Of a stretch of DNA of 10,227 bases, positions 1-5,983 are shown piece after piece. The first letter of the stretch is position 1; each line of letters starts with the position of its first letter. Under the pieces are notes generated by a model. The model worked only from the letters and a program-made list of their open reading frames with translations, was not told the DNA's origin and did no database searches. The position numbers and the translations under genes are program-made. This DNA is from Betaproteobacteria bacterium (GTDB lineage Bacteria; Pseudomonadota; Gammaproteobacteria; Burkholderiales; Thiobacillaceae): the NCBI GenBank assembly GCA_020049245.1, contig JAIFLB010000178.1:1-10227 (forward strand). Direction: 5' to 3'.

Positions 1-155
1 CGCTTCGCCCTGCTGATCCAGCCGATGTAATCGTTTTGCTGATACGCAGGACGATCCTTGTAGACACCCATCAGACCTCGCTCATTCAGTGCATGGCTAA
101 CGAACTCAGGCATAGGATGTTGTTGTCGTTTCAAGCCAGAGAAATCAGAACTCAT
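1..155 (-). CDS. YdeI/OmpD-associated family protein, N-terminal part (runs off the window)
   Basis: The first 51 codons of a minus-strand gene are present; the rest lies beyond the left edge. The start ATG is the complement of 153-155, preceded by AAAGGG (161-166) with a 5-base spacer, a good ribosome binding site. The peptide has an HPMPEF motif (residues 13-18) followed by GLM-VYKDRPAYQQNDYIGWI and a basic stretch (residues 28-51). The pattern YQxNDYxGWIxRAKR is typical of the YdeI/OmpD-associated family (also called bacteriocin-protection proteins), small cytoplasmic proteins of unclear biochemical role. I recognise the family from this N-terminal block only; the C-terminal domain cannot be seen. 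The gene points the same way as the ATPase operon but lies 440 bases past its last gene, so it probably has its own promoter and no functional tie to it. Confidence 0.7.
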   Translation of the reverse strand, partial: MSSDFSGLKRQQHPMPEFVSHALNERGLMGVYKDRPAYQQNDYIGWISRAK

Positions 156-595
156 CGTTTCCCTTTCAGTAGTGCTGCCCAACGACGCTGTAGAAAAAAC
201 CCATTTCGCAGCCCCCACTCGCCCCCAGCCGAATTTTTTTAGCCAAGCACACGCAGCGTCGCGAAATGTCCAATTTCAAGTTCTCCAAGTTTCACCTCCC
301 CGTTCAGAAACCTCAGGAACGGACCATGGATTCTTGCGGCCCTGAATGTCGTCTTCTGGAAATCTCGAGACTGCCGAACTACCGGACCTGCACTTCTGCT
401 TTTGGTCGGCCGGCATCAATAGTTAACGGCCCTGAGTCATGTGGCTGTGCACTACCCATTGTGGTCACCCTGTTCACATCCACAAAACGTGTCACATTTC
501 GGGAAAACCCAGATGTAGCCAACTTACTTCATGCCGCATGCTTGAAACTCGGGTTGGTCGAAGCCGATAAAACCTGACTACGCCCGTGACAGCAG
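156..595. other. 440-base intergenic region, no convincing gene
   Basis: This stretch separates the end of the ATPase operon from the YdeI-like gene. A 103-codon plus-strand reading frame (266-577) exists, but it has no recognisable domain and no clear ribosome binding site. It also runs through sequence that looks like a repeat, so I do not call it a gene. The part nearest the YdeI-like start (156-243) must hold that gene's promoter but shows no clear -35/-10 pair. On the minus strand 200-220 is G-rich with two runs of five G. I see no classical hairpin-plus-T-run terminator directly after the operon's last stop codon (596-598). Confidence 0.6.
263..424. repeat. possible dispersed repeat / mobile-element remnant
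   Basis: Within the intergenic region this block has a 6-base-pair stem (CCGTTC at 300-305 with GAACGG at 317-322, 11-base loop). On the plus strand, in a frame other than the longest open one, it reads ALNVVFWKSRDCR... ending in LLLLVGRHQ-stop near 423. I recall very similar short peptides appearing as spurious hypothetical proteins in many copies in some proteobacterial genomes, which suggests a multicopy noncoding repeat. That recollection cannot be verified here, and only one copy is in the window. Boundaries are approximate. Confidence 0.3.
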
Positions 596-1231
596 TTACC
601 CGGCTTTAGCTGCCTTAGCTGCCTTTGCCCGCAATACCTTGATCTGGAACAGCGTGTTGCGCTCGTCCTCTTCCAGTGCGGCGCGGATGTGATGCACCGT
701 GGCGGTGTAGCGCGGGATGATGTTGTATTTCAGCGCATTGACCCGTTTCTGGGTTTTGCGGCTCGCGGCCAGCAGGCGCCAAAGCGCGTTTTCAGCTTCG
801 CCGAGGCGGGCCAGGGTGACGGTGAGTTCACGCAGGCGCAGACGCGCCTCATCGAAGCTGACATCCGTCCACATCAGGCCGACCGGTTGCAGCGGCAACG
901 GTTCTGCGGTGACGCTGGGATATTCGACGCCGACGCTGGAACGCGACACGATCCGGATCGATACCGCTTGCCTCAATCCGACCGAAGCCTGGCGTAGCAT
1001 CTGGCCGCCCATGCGCATCTGTACGATGCCCAGCCAGTGATACGCCTCGGCCAGTTCGGCGATGGTCTGCGCTCGCAGTTCGCGGTATTGCGCCAGCCGT
1101 TCGTAAACCAAACGGGTCAGCAGATCGCGCTTCTTCTCCAGCATCTGGCGTCCCTGTTCGAGGAACTTGACCTGGCGGCCGACCTGCAGCAGCGCGCTCT
1201 TGGTGGGCGGAACAGAAAGGCGTTTTTTCAT
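596..1231 (-). CDS. atpD/ntpD: V/A-type ATPase subunit D (central rotor stalk)
   Basis: Subunit D is the long coiled-coil shaft that turns inside the A3B3 head and, with F, transmits rotation between ATP hydrolysis or synthesis and the membrane ring. The 211-residue length suits the family. The N-terminal helix has the signature PPTKSALL (residues 8-15) followed by a long basic helix with EKKRDLL (32-38). The C-terminal helix contains NALKYNIIPRY and a run of charged residues ending in an Ala/Lys tail (KAAKAAKAG), partly encoded by a tandem 9-base repeat. It begins only 7 bases after the stop of subunit B and has just a weak purine stretch upstream (TGAGTTTGCG), so translational coupling to B is likely. 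It is the last gene of the operon, as in most bacterial V-ATPase clusters. The name follows V/A-ATPase usage and must not be confused with F-type atpD (beta). Confidence 0.93.
   Translation of the reverse strand: MKKRLSVPPTKSALLQVGRQVKFLEQGRQMLEKKRDLLTRLVYERLAQYRELRAQTIAELAEAYHWLGIVQMRMGGQMLRQASVGLRQAVSIRIVSRSSVGVEYPSVTAEPLPLQPVGLMWTDVSFDEARLRLRELTVTLARLGEAENALWRLLAASRKTQKRVNALKYNIIPRYTATVHHIRAALEEDERNTLFQIKVLRAKAAKAAKAG
608..625. repeat. tandem 9-base repeat in the 3' end of subunit D
   Basis: Two perfect copies of AGCTGCCTT (plus strand) lie at 608-616 and 617-625. On the coding strand they encode the KAA units of the alanine/lysine tail of subunit D. The repeat keeps frame, so changes in copy number would lengthen or shorten the tail by three residues. 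Confidence 0.8.
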
Positions 1232-1238
1232 CGCAAAC

Positions 1239-2636
1239 TCACGCGGCAGCCACGGTCGCCTGCCCCTTGTGATACTTGGCCAACTCCTCTTCCGAAACCC
1301 GAATCAGCGCATCGGCCGGCAGCATCGACAGCAGATCCCAGGCCAGGTTGAGGGTTTCAAACACGCTGCGATCTTCGTCTTCGCCCTGGCCGATGAACTT
1401 GTGTTCGAAGGCGTTGGCGAATTCAAGGTAACGGCGGTCGGCGTCGGACAACTCTTCCGCGCCGATGATCGCCGCCAGACCGCGTACTTCCAGCGCCTTG
1501 GCGTAGCTGGCAAACAATTGGCTGGCGACGTGCGGGTGATCTTCGCGGGTAAAGTTCTTGCCGACGCCATCCTTCATCAGGCGCGATAGCGACGGCAGCA
1601 CGGTGACCGGCGGATAGACGCCCTGGTTGGACAGTTCGCGCCCGAGCACGATCTGGCCTTCGGTGATGTAGCCGGTCAGGTCGGGAATCGGGTGGGTGAT
1701 GTCGTCGGATGGCATCGAAAGCACCGGAATCATCGTGATCGAGCCGCGCCGGTTCTTGATACGGCCGGCGCGTTCGTAGATTTCCGCCAAGTCGGAATAC
1801 AGGTAGCCGGGATAGCCCTTGCGCGCCGGCACGTCGCCGCGCAGCACAGCGACTTCGCGCAGCGCCTCGGCATAGGCGGTCATGTCGGTCATCACCACGA
1901 GTACGTGATAGTCCAGATCGAAGGCCAGATATTCGGCGGCAGTCAGCGCCGCGCGTGGCGTCAACAGACGTTCGATGACCGGCTCGTCGGCCAGATTCAG
2001 GAACATCACAACCTTGTTCAGCACGCCGCTTTCTTCAAAACTTTCCTCGAAGAAACGCGCATCGGCATGCGACGCGCCGAAGGCGGCGAACACCACGACG
2101 AACTCGGAAGCGGCTTCTCCAAGCAACTTGGCCTGTCGCACGATCTGAGCCGCAACCCGGTTATGCGGCAAACCGCCGCCAGAGAAAATCGGCAATTTCT
2201 GACCGCGTGTCAGCGAGTTCATGCCGTCGATGGCGGAAATGCCGGTCTGGATGAATTCACGCGGATAAGCACGCGCCGCCGGATTCAGCGGCTCACCGTT
2301 GACGTCGCGGCGGTCGGCGGAAATGATCGGCGGCCGTCCATCGCGCGGCAATCCAGCGCCATTGAAGATGCGGCCGAGTATGTCGCGCGACACCGGCAGC
2401 TTGAACGGCTCATCCAGAAAACGCACCCAGGTCCGCTCCAGATCAAGCTCGTCGGTGCCTTCGAAGACTTCCACCAGCACGGCGTCATCCGCCGAGCGGA
2501 TGACCAAGCCGGAGCGCAGGCGTCCGGCATGGTCGCGCAACTGGACGCGGGAACCGGCCGCCACGCCGGGCACGCCACCCATCACGATAAGGCCGCCCTG
2601 GGCGGAGGTTGCAGTGCGGAATTCGATGTTTTTCAT
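1239..2636 (-). CDS. atpB/ntpB: V/A-type ATPase subunit B (non-catalytic nucleotide-binding subunit)
   Basis: Three copies of B alternate with three of A in the cytoplasmic head; B binds nucleotide at the interface and supplies the arginine finger to the catalytic site on A. The protein is 465 residues, close to the roughly 460 usual for the family. Features seen: beta-barrel N-terminus with IEFRTATSAQGGLIVMGGVPGV (4-25); GISAIDGMNSLTRGQKLPIFSGGGLPHN (132-159), in which the degenerate SGGGLPHN replaces a true Walker A and is diagnostic of B rather than A; VVMTDMTAYAEALREV (247-262); and PSLSRL at 348-353, where Arg352 should be the finger. Translation starts 25 bases after the stop of A with a poor Shine-Dalgarno (a lone GGG). 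No truncation or missing key residue is visible. The name follows V/A-ATPase usage, not F-type atpB. Confidence 0.96.
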   Translation of the reverse strand: MKNIEFRTATSAQGGLIVMGGVPGVAAGSRVQLRDHAGRLRSGLVIRSADDAVLVEVFEGTDELDLERTWVRFLDEPFKLPVSRDILGRIFNGAGLPRDGRPPIISADRRDVNGEPLNPAARAYPREFIQTGISAIDGMNSLTRGQKLPIFSGGGLPHNRVAAQIVRQAKLLGEAASEFVVVFAAFGASHADARFFEESFEESGVLNKVVMFLNLADEPVIERLLTPRAALTAAEYLAFDLDYHVLVVMTDMTAYAEALREVAVLRGDVPARKGYPGYLYSDLAEIYERAGRIKNRRGSITMIPVLSMPSDDITHPIPDLTGYITEGQIVLGRELSNQGVYPPVTVLPSLSRLMKDGVGKNFTREDHPHVASQLFASYAKALEVRGLAAIIGAEELSDADRRYLEFANAFEHKFIGQGEDEDRSVFETLNLAWDLLSMLPADALIRVSEEELAKYHKGQATVAAA

Positions 2637-2661
2637 GCTGTTGCCCGTGGTTTTGTCTGAC

Positions 2662-4431
2662 TCAAGCCGTCTGCTCGTATTCCAGCATCAGTTTTTCGAA
2701 CTCGCCCGGAATCTGGGCGATCTTCGCTTTCAGCGCCGCGATATCTTCCGAGGTGTGCTGGCTCTTCCAGCGTCGCGCCTGGGACAGCAGCGGCATCTGG
2801 ATCAAGCGGCGGGCGGGTGCGCCCAACTTCACCAGCTTCATGCCCTGGCGGAAGATTTCGAGCAGCCCGGAAAGCAAGGCGTATTGTTTTTCCGGCGACG
2901 CGAAACTGTCGATTTCATCAATCGCCGACTGTTGCAGCAGGCCTTCCTTGATCAGCCCGGCGGCCTCCAGCGTCCAGCGTTGCTCGCTCGACAGCGCCTC
3001 GACACCGACCAGGTTGACGATGCGTTGCAACTCTTCCGACGCGGAGAGCAGATCGAGCGCTTCGGCGCGTTCCCTTTCCCAGTTCGGATCGACGTTCTCC
3101 GCCCACCATTTGGCGGCGGAACCGATGTAGCCGGAAAAGCTTTCCAGCCAATCGACCGAAGGATAGTGACGCGCATCGGCGAGTTCTTTCGACAGCGCCC
3201 AGAAAGTCTGGATGATTTCCTTGGTGTGGCTGGTGACCGGCTCGGAAAAGTCGCCGCCGGGCGGGGACACCGCGCCGATCAACGTCACCGAACCATGATG
3301 GCCGGCCATGGTTTCGACCCGGCCGGCGCGTTCATAGAACGCCGCCAAACGAGAACCGAGATAGGCCGGATAGCCTTCTTCCACCGGCATCTGACCGAGA
3401 CGACCGGCGACTTCGCGCAGCGCTTCCGCCCAACGGCTGGTGGAGTCGGCGACCATCACCACGTCGAGACCCTGATCGCGGAAATACTCGGCCAGCGTGA
3501 TGCCGACATAGACCGAGGCTTCCCGCGCAACCACCGGCATGTTGGAGGTATTGGCGACCAGCAGCGTGCGTTCCATCAGCGGCCGGCCGGTGTGCGGGTC
3601 TTTCAGTTCCGGCATGAATTCGAGCACGTCGGTGAGTTCGTTGCCGCGTTCGCCGCAACCCACATAAATCACGATTTCAGCATTGCACCAGCGGGCAATC
3701 TGCTGTTGCAACATGGTCTTGCCGGCGCCGAACGGGCCGGGAATCGCCGCCTTGCCGCCTTTCAGCAGCGGATAAAAGGTATCCAGGATGCGCTGCCCGG
3801 TAATCAAGGGTGCAATCGCATGATCACGCTTGCGGAATGGGCGCGGCGTGCGCACCGGCCAGCGATGGAACAAGTGTAACTTTTCGATGGTGTCGTCGAA
3901 CTTGCGCACCCGGCCCAGGATTTCTTCAATCGTGTAATCGCCTTCCGGTGCCAGTTCGAGCAACTCGCCATGAATCAATGGCGGCGTCAGGATGCGGTGC
4001 AGAATCGATTCGGTTTCCTGCACCGTGCCCAGCACATCGCCACCCGCCAGTGCGGTGCCGGCGCGTCGATGCGGATCGGGCACGAAATGCCAGCGTTTGT
4101 CGCGTGGCAGGGAAGGCACCGCGACACCGCGCGCCATGCGGTCACCGCTTTGTTGCCAGACCGCTTCCAGCGGGCGTTGCACGCCATCGAAAATTGCCCC
4201 CAGAAGGCCGGGGCCGAGTTCGACTGACAGCGGCCAACCGAGTCCGGTGGCTTCCTCGCCGGGGCGCAAGCCGGCGGTATCTTCATAGAGTTGCGCAAGA
4301 GCGGTATTGCCGTCGCGGCCAATGACTTCACCGACCAGACCCAGTCGCCCCACCCGAACCTGCTCGCCAAGTACCGTTTCCGGCAACTCCAGCTTGACCA
4401 GGGGACCGTTGATTTCAAGAATTTTGCCCAT
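2662..4431 (-). CDS. atpA/ntpA: V/A-type ATPase subunit A (catalytic)
   Basis: This is the ATP-hydrolysing/synthesising subunit. At 589 residues it has the family's usual size, including the non-homologous insertion (about residues 110-190) that separates A subunits from F-type beta. Features: N-terminal barrel beginning MGKILEINGPLVKLEL; a true P-loop GPFGAGKT (232-239, Lys238); the catalytic-glutamate segment GCGERGNEL (258-266, Glu261); NTSNMPVVAREAS (294-306); ADSTSRWAEALRE (328-340); and the glycine-rich EEGYPAYLGSRLAAFYERAG (351-370). The C-terminal helical domain is complete. A clear ribosome binding site TAGGA lies at 4438-4442, 6 bases before the ATG, and supports this start. It sits 27 bases after E and 25 before B. 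All catalytic residues are intact, so the enzyme should be active. Confidence 0.97.
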   Translation of the reverse strand: MGKILEINGPLVKLELPETVLGEQVRVGRLGLVGEVIGRDGNTALAQLYEDTAGLRPGEEATGLGWPLSVELGPGLLGAIFDGVQRPLEAVWQQSGDRMARGVAVPSLPRDKRWHFVPDPHRRAGTALAGGDVLGTVQETESILHRILTPPLIHGELLELAPEGDYTIEEILGRVRKFDDTIEKLHLFHRWPVRTPRPFRKRDHAIAPLITGQRILDTFYPLLKGGKAAIPGPFGAGKTMLQQQIARWCNAEIVIYVGCGERGNELTDVLEFMPELKDPHTGRPLMERTLLVANTSNMPVVAREASVYVGITLAEYFRDQGLDVVMVADSTSRWAEALREVAGRLGQMPVEEGYPAYLGSRLAAFYERAGRVETMAGHHGSVTLIGAVSPPGGDFSEPVTSHTKEIIQTFWALSKELADARHYPSVDWLESFSGYIGSAAKWWAENVDPNWERERAEALDLLSASEELQRIVNLVGVEALSSEQRWTLEAAGLIKEGLLQQSAIDEIDSFASPEKQYALLSGLLEIFRQGMKLVKLGAPARRLIQMPLLSQARRWKSQHTSEDIAALKAKIAQIPGEFEKLMLEYEQTA

Positions 4432-4458
4432 CGCTGTTCCTAGTTGTCTTGCCGCTTG

Positions 4459-5109
4459 TTAGCCATGTACCAAAGTGCCCAGGTCGGGAGCGCTGGCGAA
4501 CAGCCGTTCCATCGCGACGCGCGCCAGTTCATCGGCAAGCCGCGATTGACGGGCTTCAAATGTCTGGTCCATCTGCGCACGGTTATCGGCCATCAAAATC
4601 CGCATACCGCCTTCGCTGGGATGGTTATGGCTGCGCAATGTCAACTTGCGGCCGGGCGCCGCGCGGCTGCTGAGTTGATTCCAGACAGCAGCGATTCGCT
4701 TGCCATCATCGCGCCGCACTTCCACGATCAGATCTCCCATCGGTAGCGCTTGCGCTGCCGCCGCCAACCATTGTTCGAGCACATCGAGATAAGCCGCGTC
4801 ATCATCGACCAACTCCTGGAACGCCAGCCTGACGCCGGACAACGTGGCTTCGGTCAAAGCCCAGCGCAAACGGTCGAGTTCAGAAGCGAGACGGGTTTCC
4901 GCCGCTTGTGATTGCCGCCGCACCCGGCGTTCGGCCTCCGCCTTGGCGGCCAGTACTTCCCGATCTTCCGCCAGTTTCAGCTTGTCGGTTGACTCGGCCA
5001 GGATGCGCGCGCGCAGCACATCGGCGTTATGGCGCTGTTCTCGCGCCAAGGTCTCAGCCTGACGAATCAGCGCTGATTCCAGTTGGGTGACTTGCGAATC
5101 GTTGTCCAT
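4459..5109 (-). CDS. atpE/ntpE: V/A-type ATPase subunit E (peripheral stalk)
   Basis: E pairs with the small G/H subunit in a coiled coil that ties the top of the A3B3 head to the membrane stator I. The 216 residues fit the family. Residues 1-95 form a long charged, Ala/Arg/Glu-rich helix (QAETLAREQRH, AAKAEAERRVRRQ). The C-terminal globular domain carries the family pattern GGMRILMADNRAQMDQTFE (167-185) followed by a terminal helix ending in MERLF. No good Shine-Dalgarno precedes the ATG, 33 bases after F, so translation may depend on the upstream gene. The name here is the V-type E, not the F-type c-ring gene also called atpE. Sequence divergence is high in this family, but position and the C-terminal motif make the call firm. 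Confidence 0.9.
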   Translation of the reverse strand: MDNDSQVTQLESALIRQAETLAREQRHNADVLRARILAESTDKLKLAEDREVLAAKAEAERRVRRQSQAAETRLASELDRLRWALTEATLSGVRLAFQELVDDDAAYLDVLEQWLAAAAQALPMGDLIVEVRRDDGKRIAAVWNQLSSRAAPGRKLTLRSHNHPSEGGMRILMADNRAQMDQTFEARQSRLADELARVAMERLFASAPDLGTLVHG

Positions 5110-5142
5110 ATTCGGGTATCCGTATTTATTGCCTGCAAGCGA

Positions 5143-5487
5143 CTACTTCAAAGCTTCCGGCCCCAGCACGGCACGCACCACGTCATCGACAGCGGGCGCG
5201 TAATCGTAAGGGGCGGATAACGGCGGCAATTCAGTAACGACAATGCGACCGCCTTCATTGCGCAACCGATCCAGCCAATGGCCGCCAGCGTGGGCAAGGT
5301 GCGATTCCAGCAACACCAGCGCTTCATCGCCGCTCTTGACCAGCTGAGCCAGAATATTCTCCACAGCTGCGGAGTCAGCATCGGAGTGAATCTCGGCGCC
5401 GATCAGGCTGAAACCATCAGCCAGCCCGGCGCTGCCGATCACAACCAGACGCGCGCCACCTGTTGCGCTACCTGTTGCGGCTTCCAT
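5143..5487 (-). CDS. atpF/ntpG: V/A-type ATPase subunit F (rotor, regulatory)
   Basis: This small rotor subunit binds the D shaft and can modulate ATP hydrolysis. It has 114 residues, in the normal range. The core begins after a short Ala/Gly/Thr tail with LVVIGSAGLADGFSLIGAE (14-32), the family's Rossmann-like first strand and loop. It continues with EALVLLESHLA (55-65) and ends with DDVVRAVLGPEAL. The start ATG (complement of 5485-5487) is preceded by AGGA about 3 bases upstream. The gene lies between K and E; in the well-known Thermus and Enterococcus clusters F instead follows C and directly precedes A. In Enterococcus naming this subunit is NtpG. Confidence 0.88.
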   Translation of the reverse strand: MEAATGSATGGARLVVIGSAGLADGFSLIGAEIHSDADSAAVENILAQLVKSGDEALVLLESHLAHAGGHWLDRLRNEGGRIVVTELPPLSAPYDYAPAVDDVVRAVLGPEALK

Positions 5488-5508
5488 CGTCCTGATCCGC
5501 TTATCTGC

Positions 5509-5946
5509 TTACAACTTGCCCAGCAGCAGGATGGACATGACCAGACCGTAAATCGCGATACCTTCCGCCAGGCCCATATAAATCAGCGTACGGCCGAACA
5601 TTTCCGGCTTTTCGGCGATCACCGCCAACGAAGCGGAACCGATCGGTCCCAACGCGATGGCGGCACCAATAGCAGCCAGACCGGTCGGCAAACCAACGCC
5701 CAGCAGCGCCAGACCTTGACCGAGAGAAATCTCACCAGCGGCAACTGCCGGTTCAGCAGCCATGACATCGCCAACACCCAGAAGCATGGCACCCGCCATG
5801 CCGGTGGCAAACAAAGCCAGATTGGCCAGCATGCCGCCTTTGAGCCAGGCTGGGGTGGGCAACTGGCGCGGTTTCATTTCCAGCCAAAAACCTGCGCCTA
5901 TGGTCGCCACTACGGACAACCCCATCAATGCGATCAGCCAGCTCAT
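5509..5946 (-). CDS. atpK/ntpK: V/A-type ATPase ring subunit K (c, proteolipid)
   Basis: The ring subunit carries ions across the membrane against the Arg residues of subunit I. The predicted product has 145 residues and four hydrophobic segments: about 3-22, 38-58, 75-102 and 120-143. Only segments 3 and 4 form a c-type hairpin: LGVGLPTGLAAIGAA, then the polar loop AEKPEMFGR (111-119), then GLAEGIAIYGLV with Glu128 as ion carrier. Aligned by eye with Enterococcus NtpK, the Na+-ligand Gln of the first hairpin helix is Leu99 here and the residue after the Glu is Gly, so proton transport is more likely. Segments 1-2 do not look like a c hairpin; segment 2 ends in VMAAEPA, a possible signal-peptidase site. 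The ATG at 5946 is chosen because AAGGAG lies 6 bases upstream; the ATG at 5952 would leave no spacer, and a longer frame back to 6033 would overlap subunit I. Confidence 0.92.
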   Translation of the reverse strand: MSWLIALMGLSVVATIGAGFWLEMKPRQLPTPAWLKGGMLANLALFATGMAGAMLLGVGDVMAAEPAVAAGEISLGQGLALLGVGLPTGLAAIGAAIALGPIGSASLAVIAEKPEMFGRTLIYMGLAEGIAIYGLVMSILLLGKL

Positions 5947-5952
5947 TTCCAT

Positions 5953-5958
5953 CTCCTT
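5953..5958 (-). promoter_or_regulatory. strong ribosome binding site of ring subunit K
   Basis: AAGGAG on the minus strand, 6 bases before the ATG at 5946, is the best Shine-Dalgarno match in the operon. It decides between two in-frame ATGs (5952 and 5946). A strong site fits the need for many copies of the ring subunit per complex. Confidence 0.75.
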
Positions 5959-5983
5959 GACATAAAAAATACGAACATCTGAA

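Noticed and set aside
197..232. G-quadruplex on the minus strand upstream of the YdeI-like gene
   Set aside because: Only three runs of three or more G within reach, with one 9-base loop; it does not meet the usual four-run pattern.
266..577. Plus-strand 103-codon open frame in the intergenic region
   Set aside because: No recognised family, no clear Shine-Dalgarno, and it crosses a block that looks like a noncoding repeat.
561..595. Intrinsic terminator directly after subunit D
   Set aside because: Only a weak imperfect stem (GGTT...AACC) is present and no T-run follows it.
1692..2660. Plus-strand open frame of 322 codons opposite subunit B
   Set aside because: Shadow of the real B gene: His/Arg/Gln-rich composition, no recognisable motif, no ribosome binding site.
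2299..3879. Long plus-strand open frame (526 codons) opposite subunits A and B
   Set aside because: It lies antisense to two clearly recognisable ATPase genes, is rich in Arg/Gln/His as expected from the reverse complement of GC-rich coding DNA, and shows no domain.
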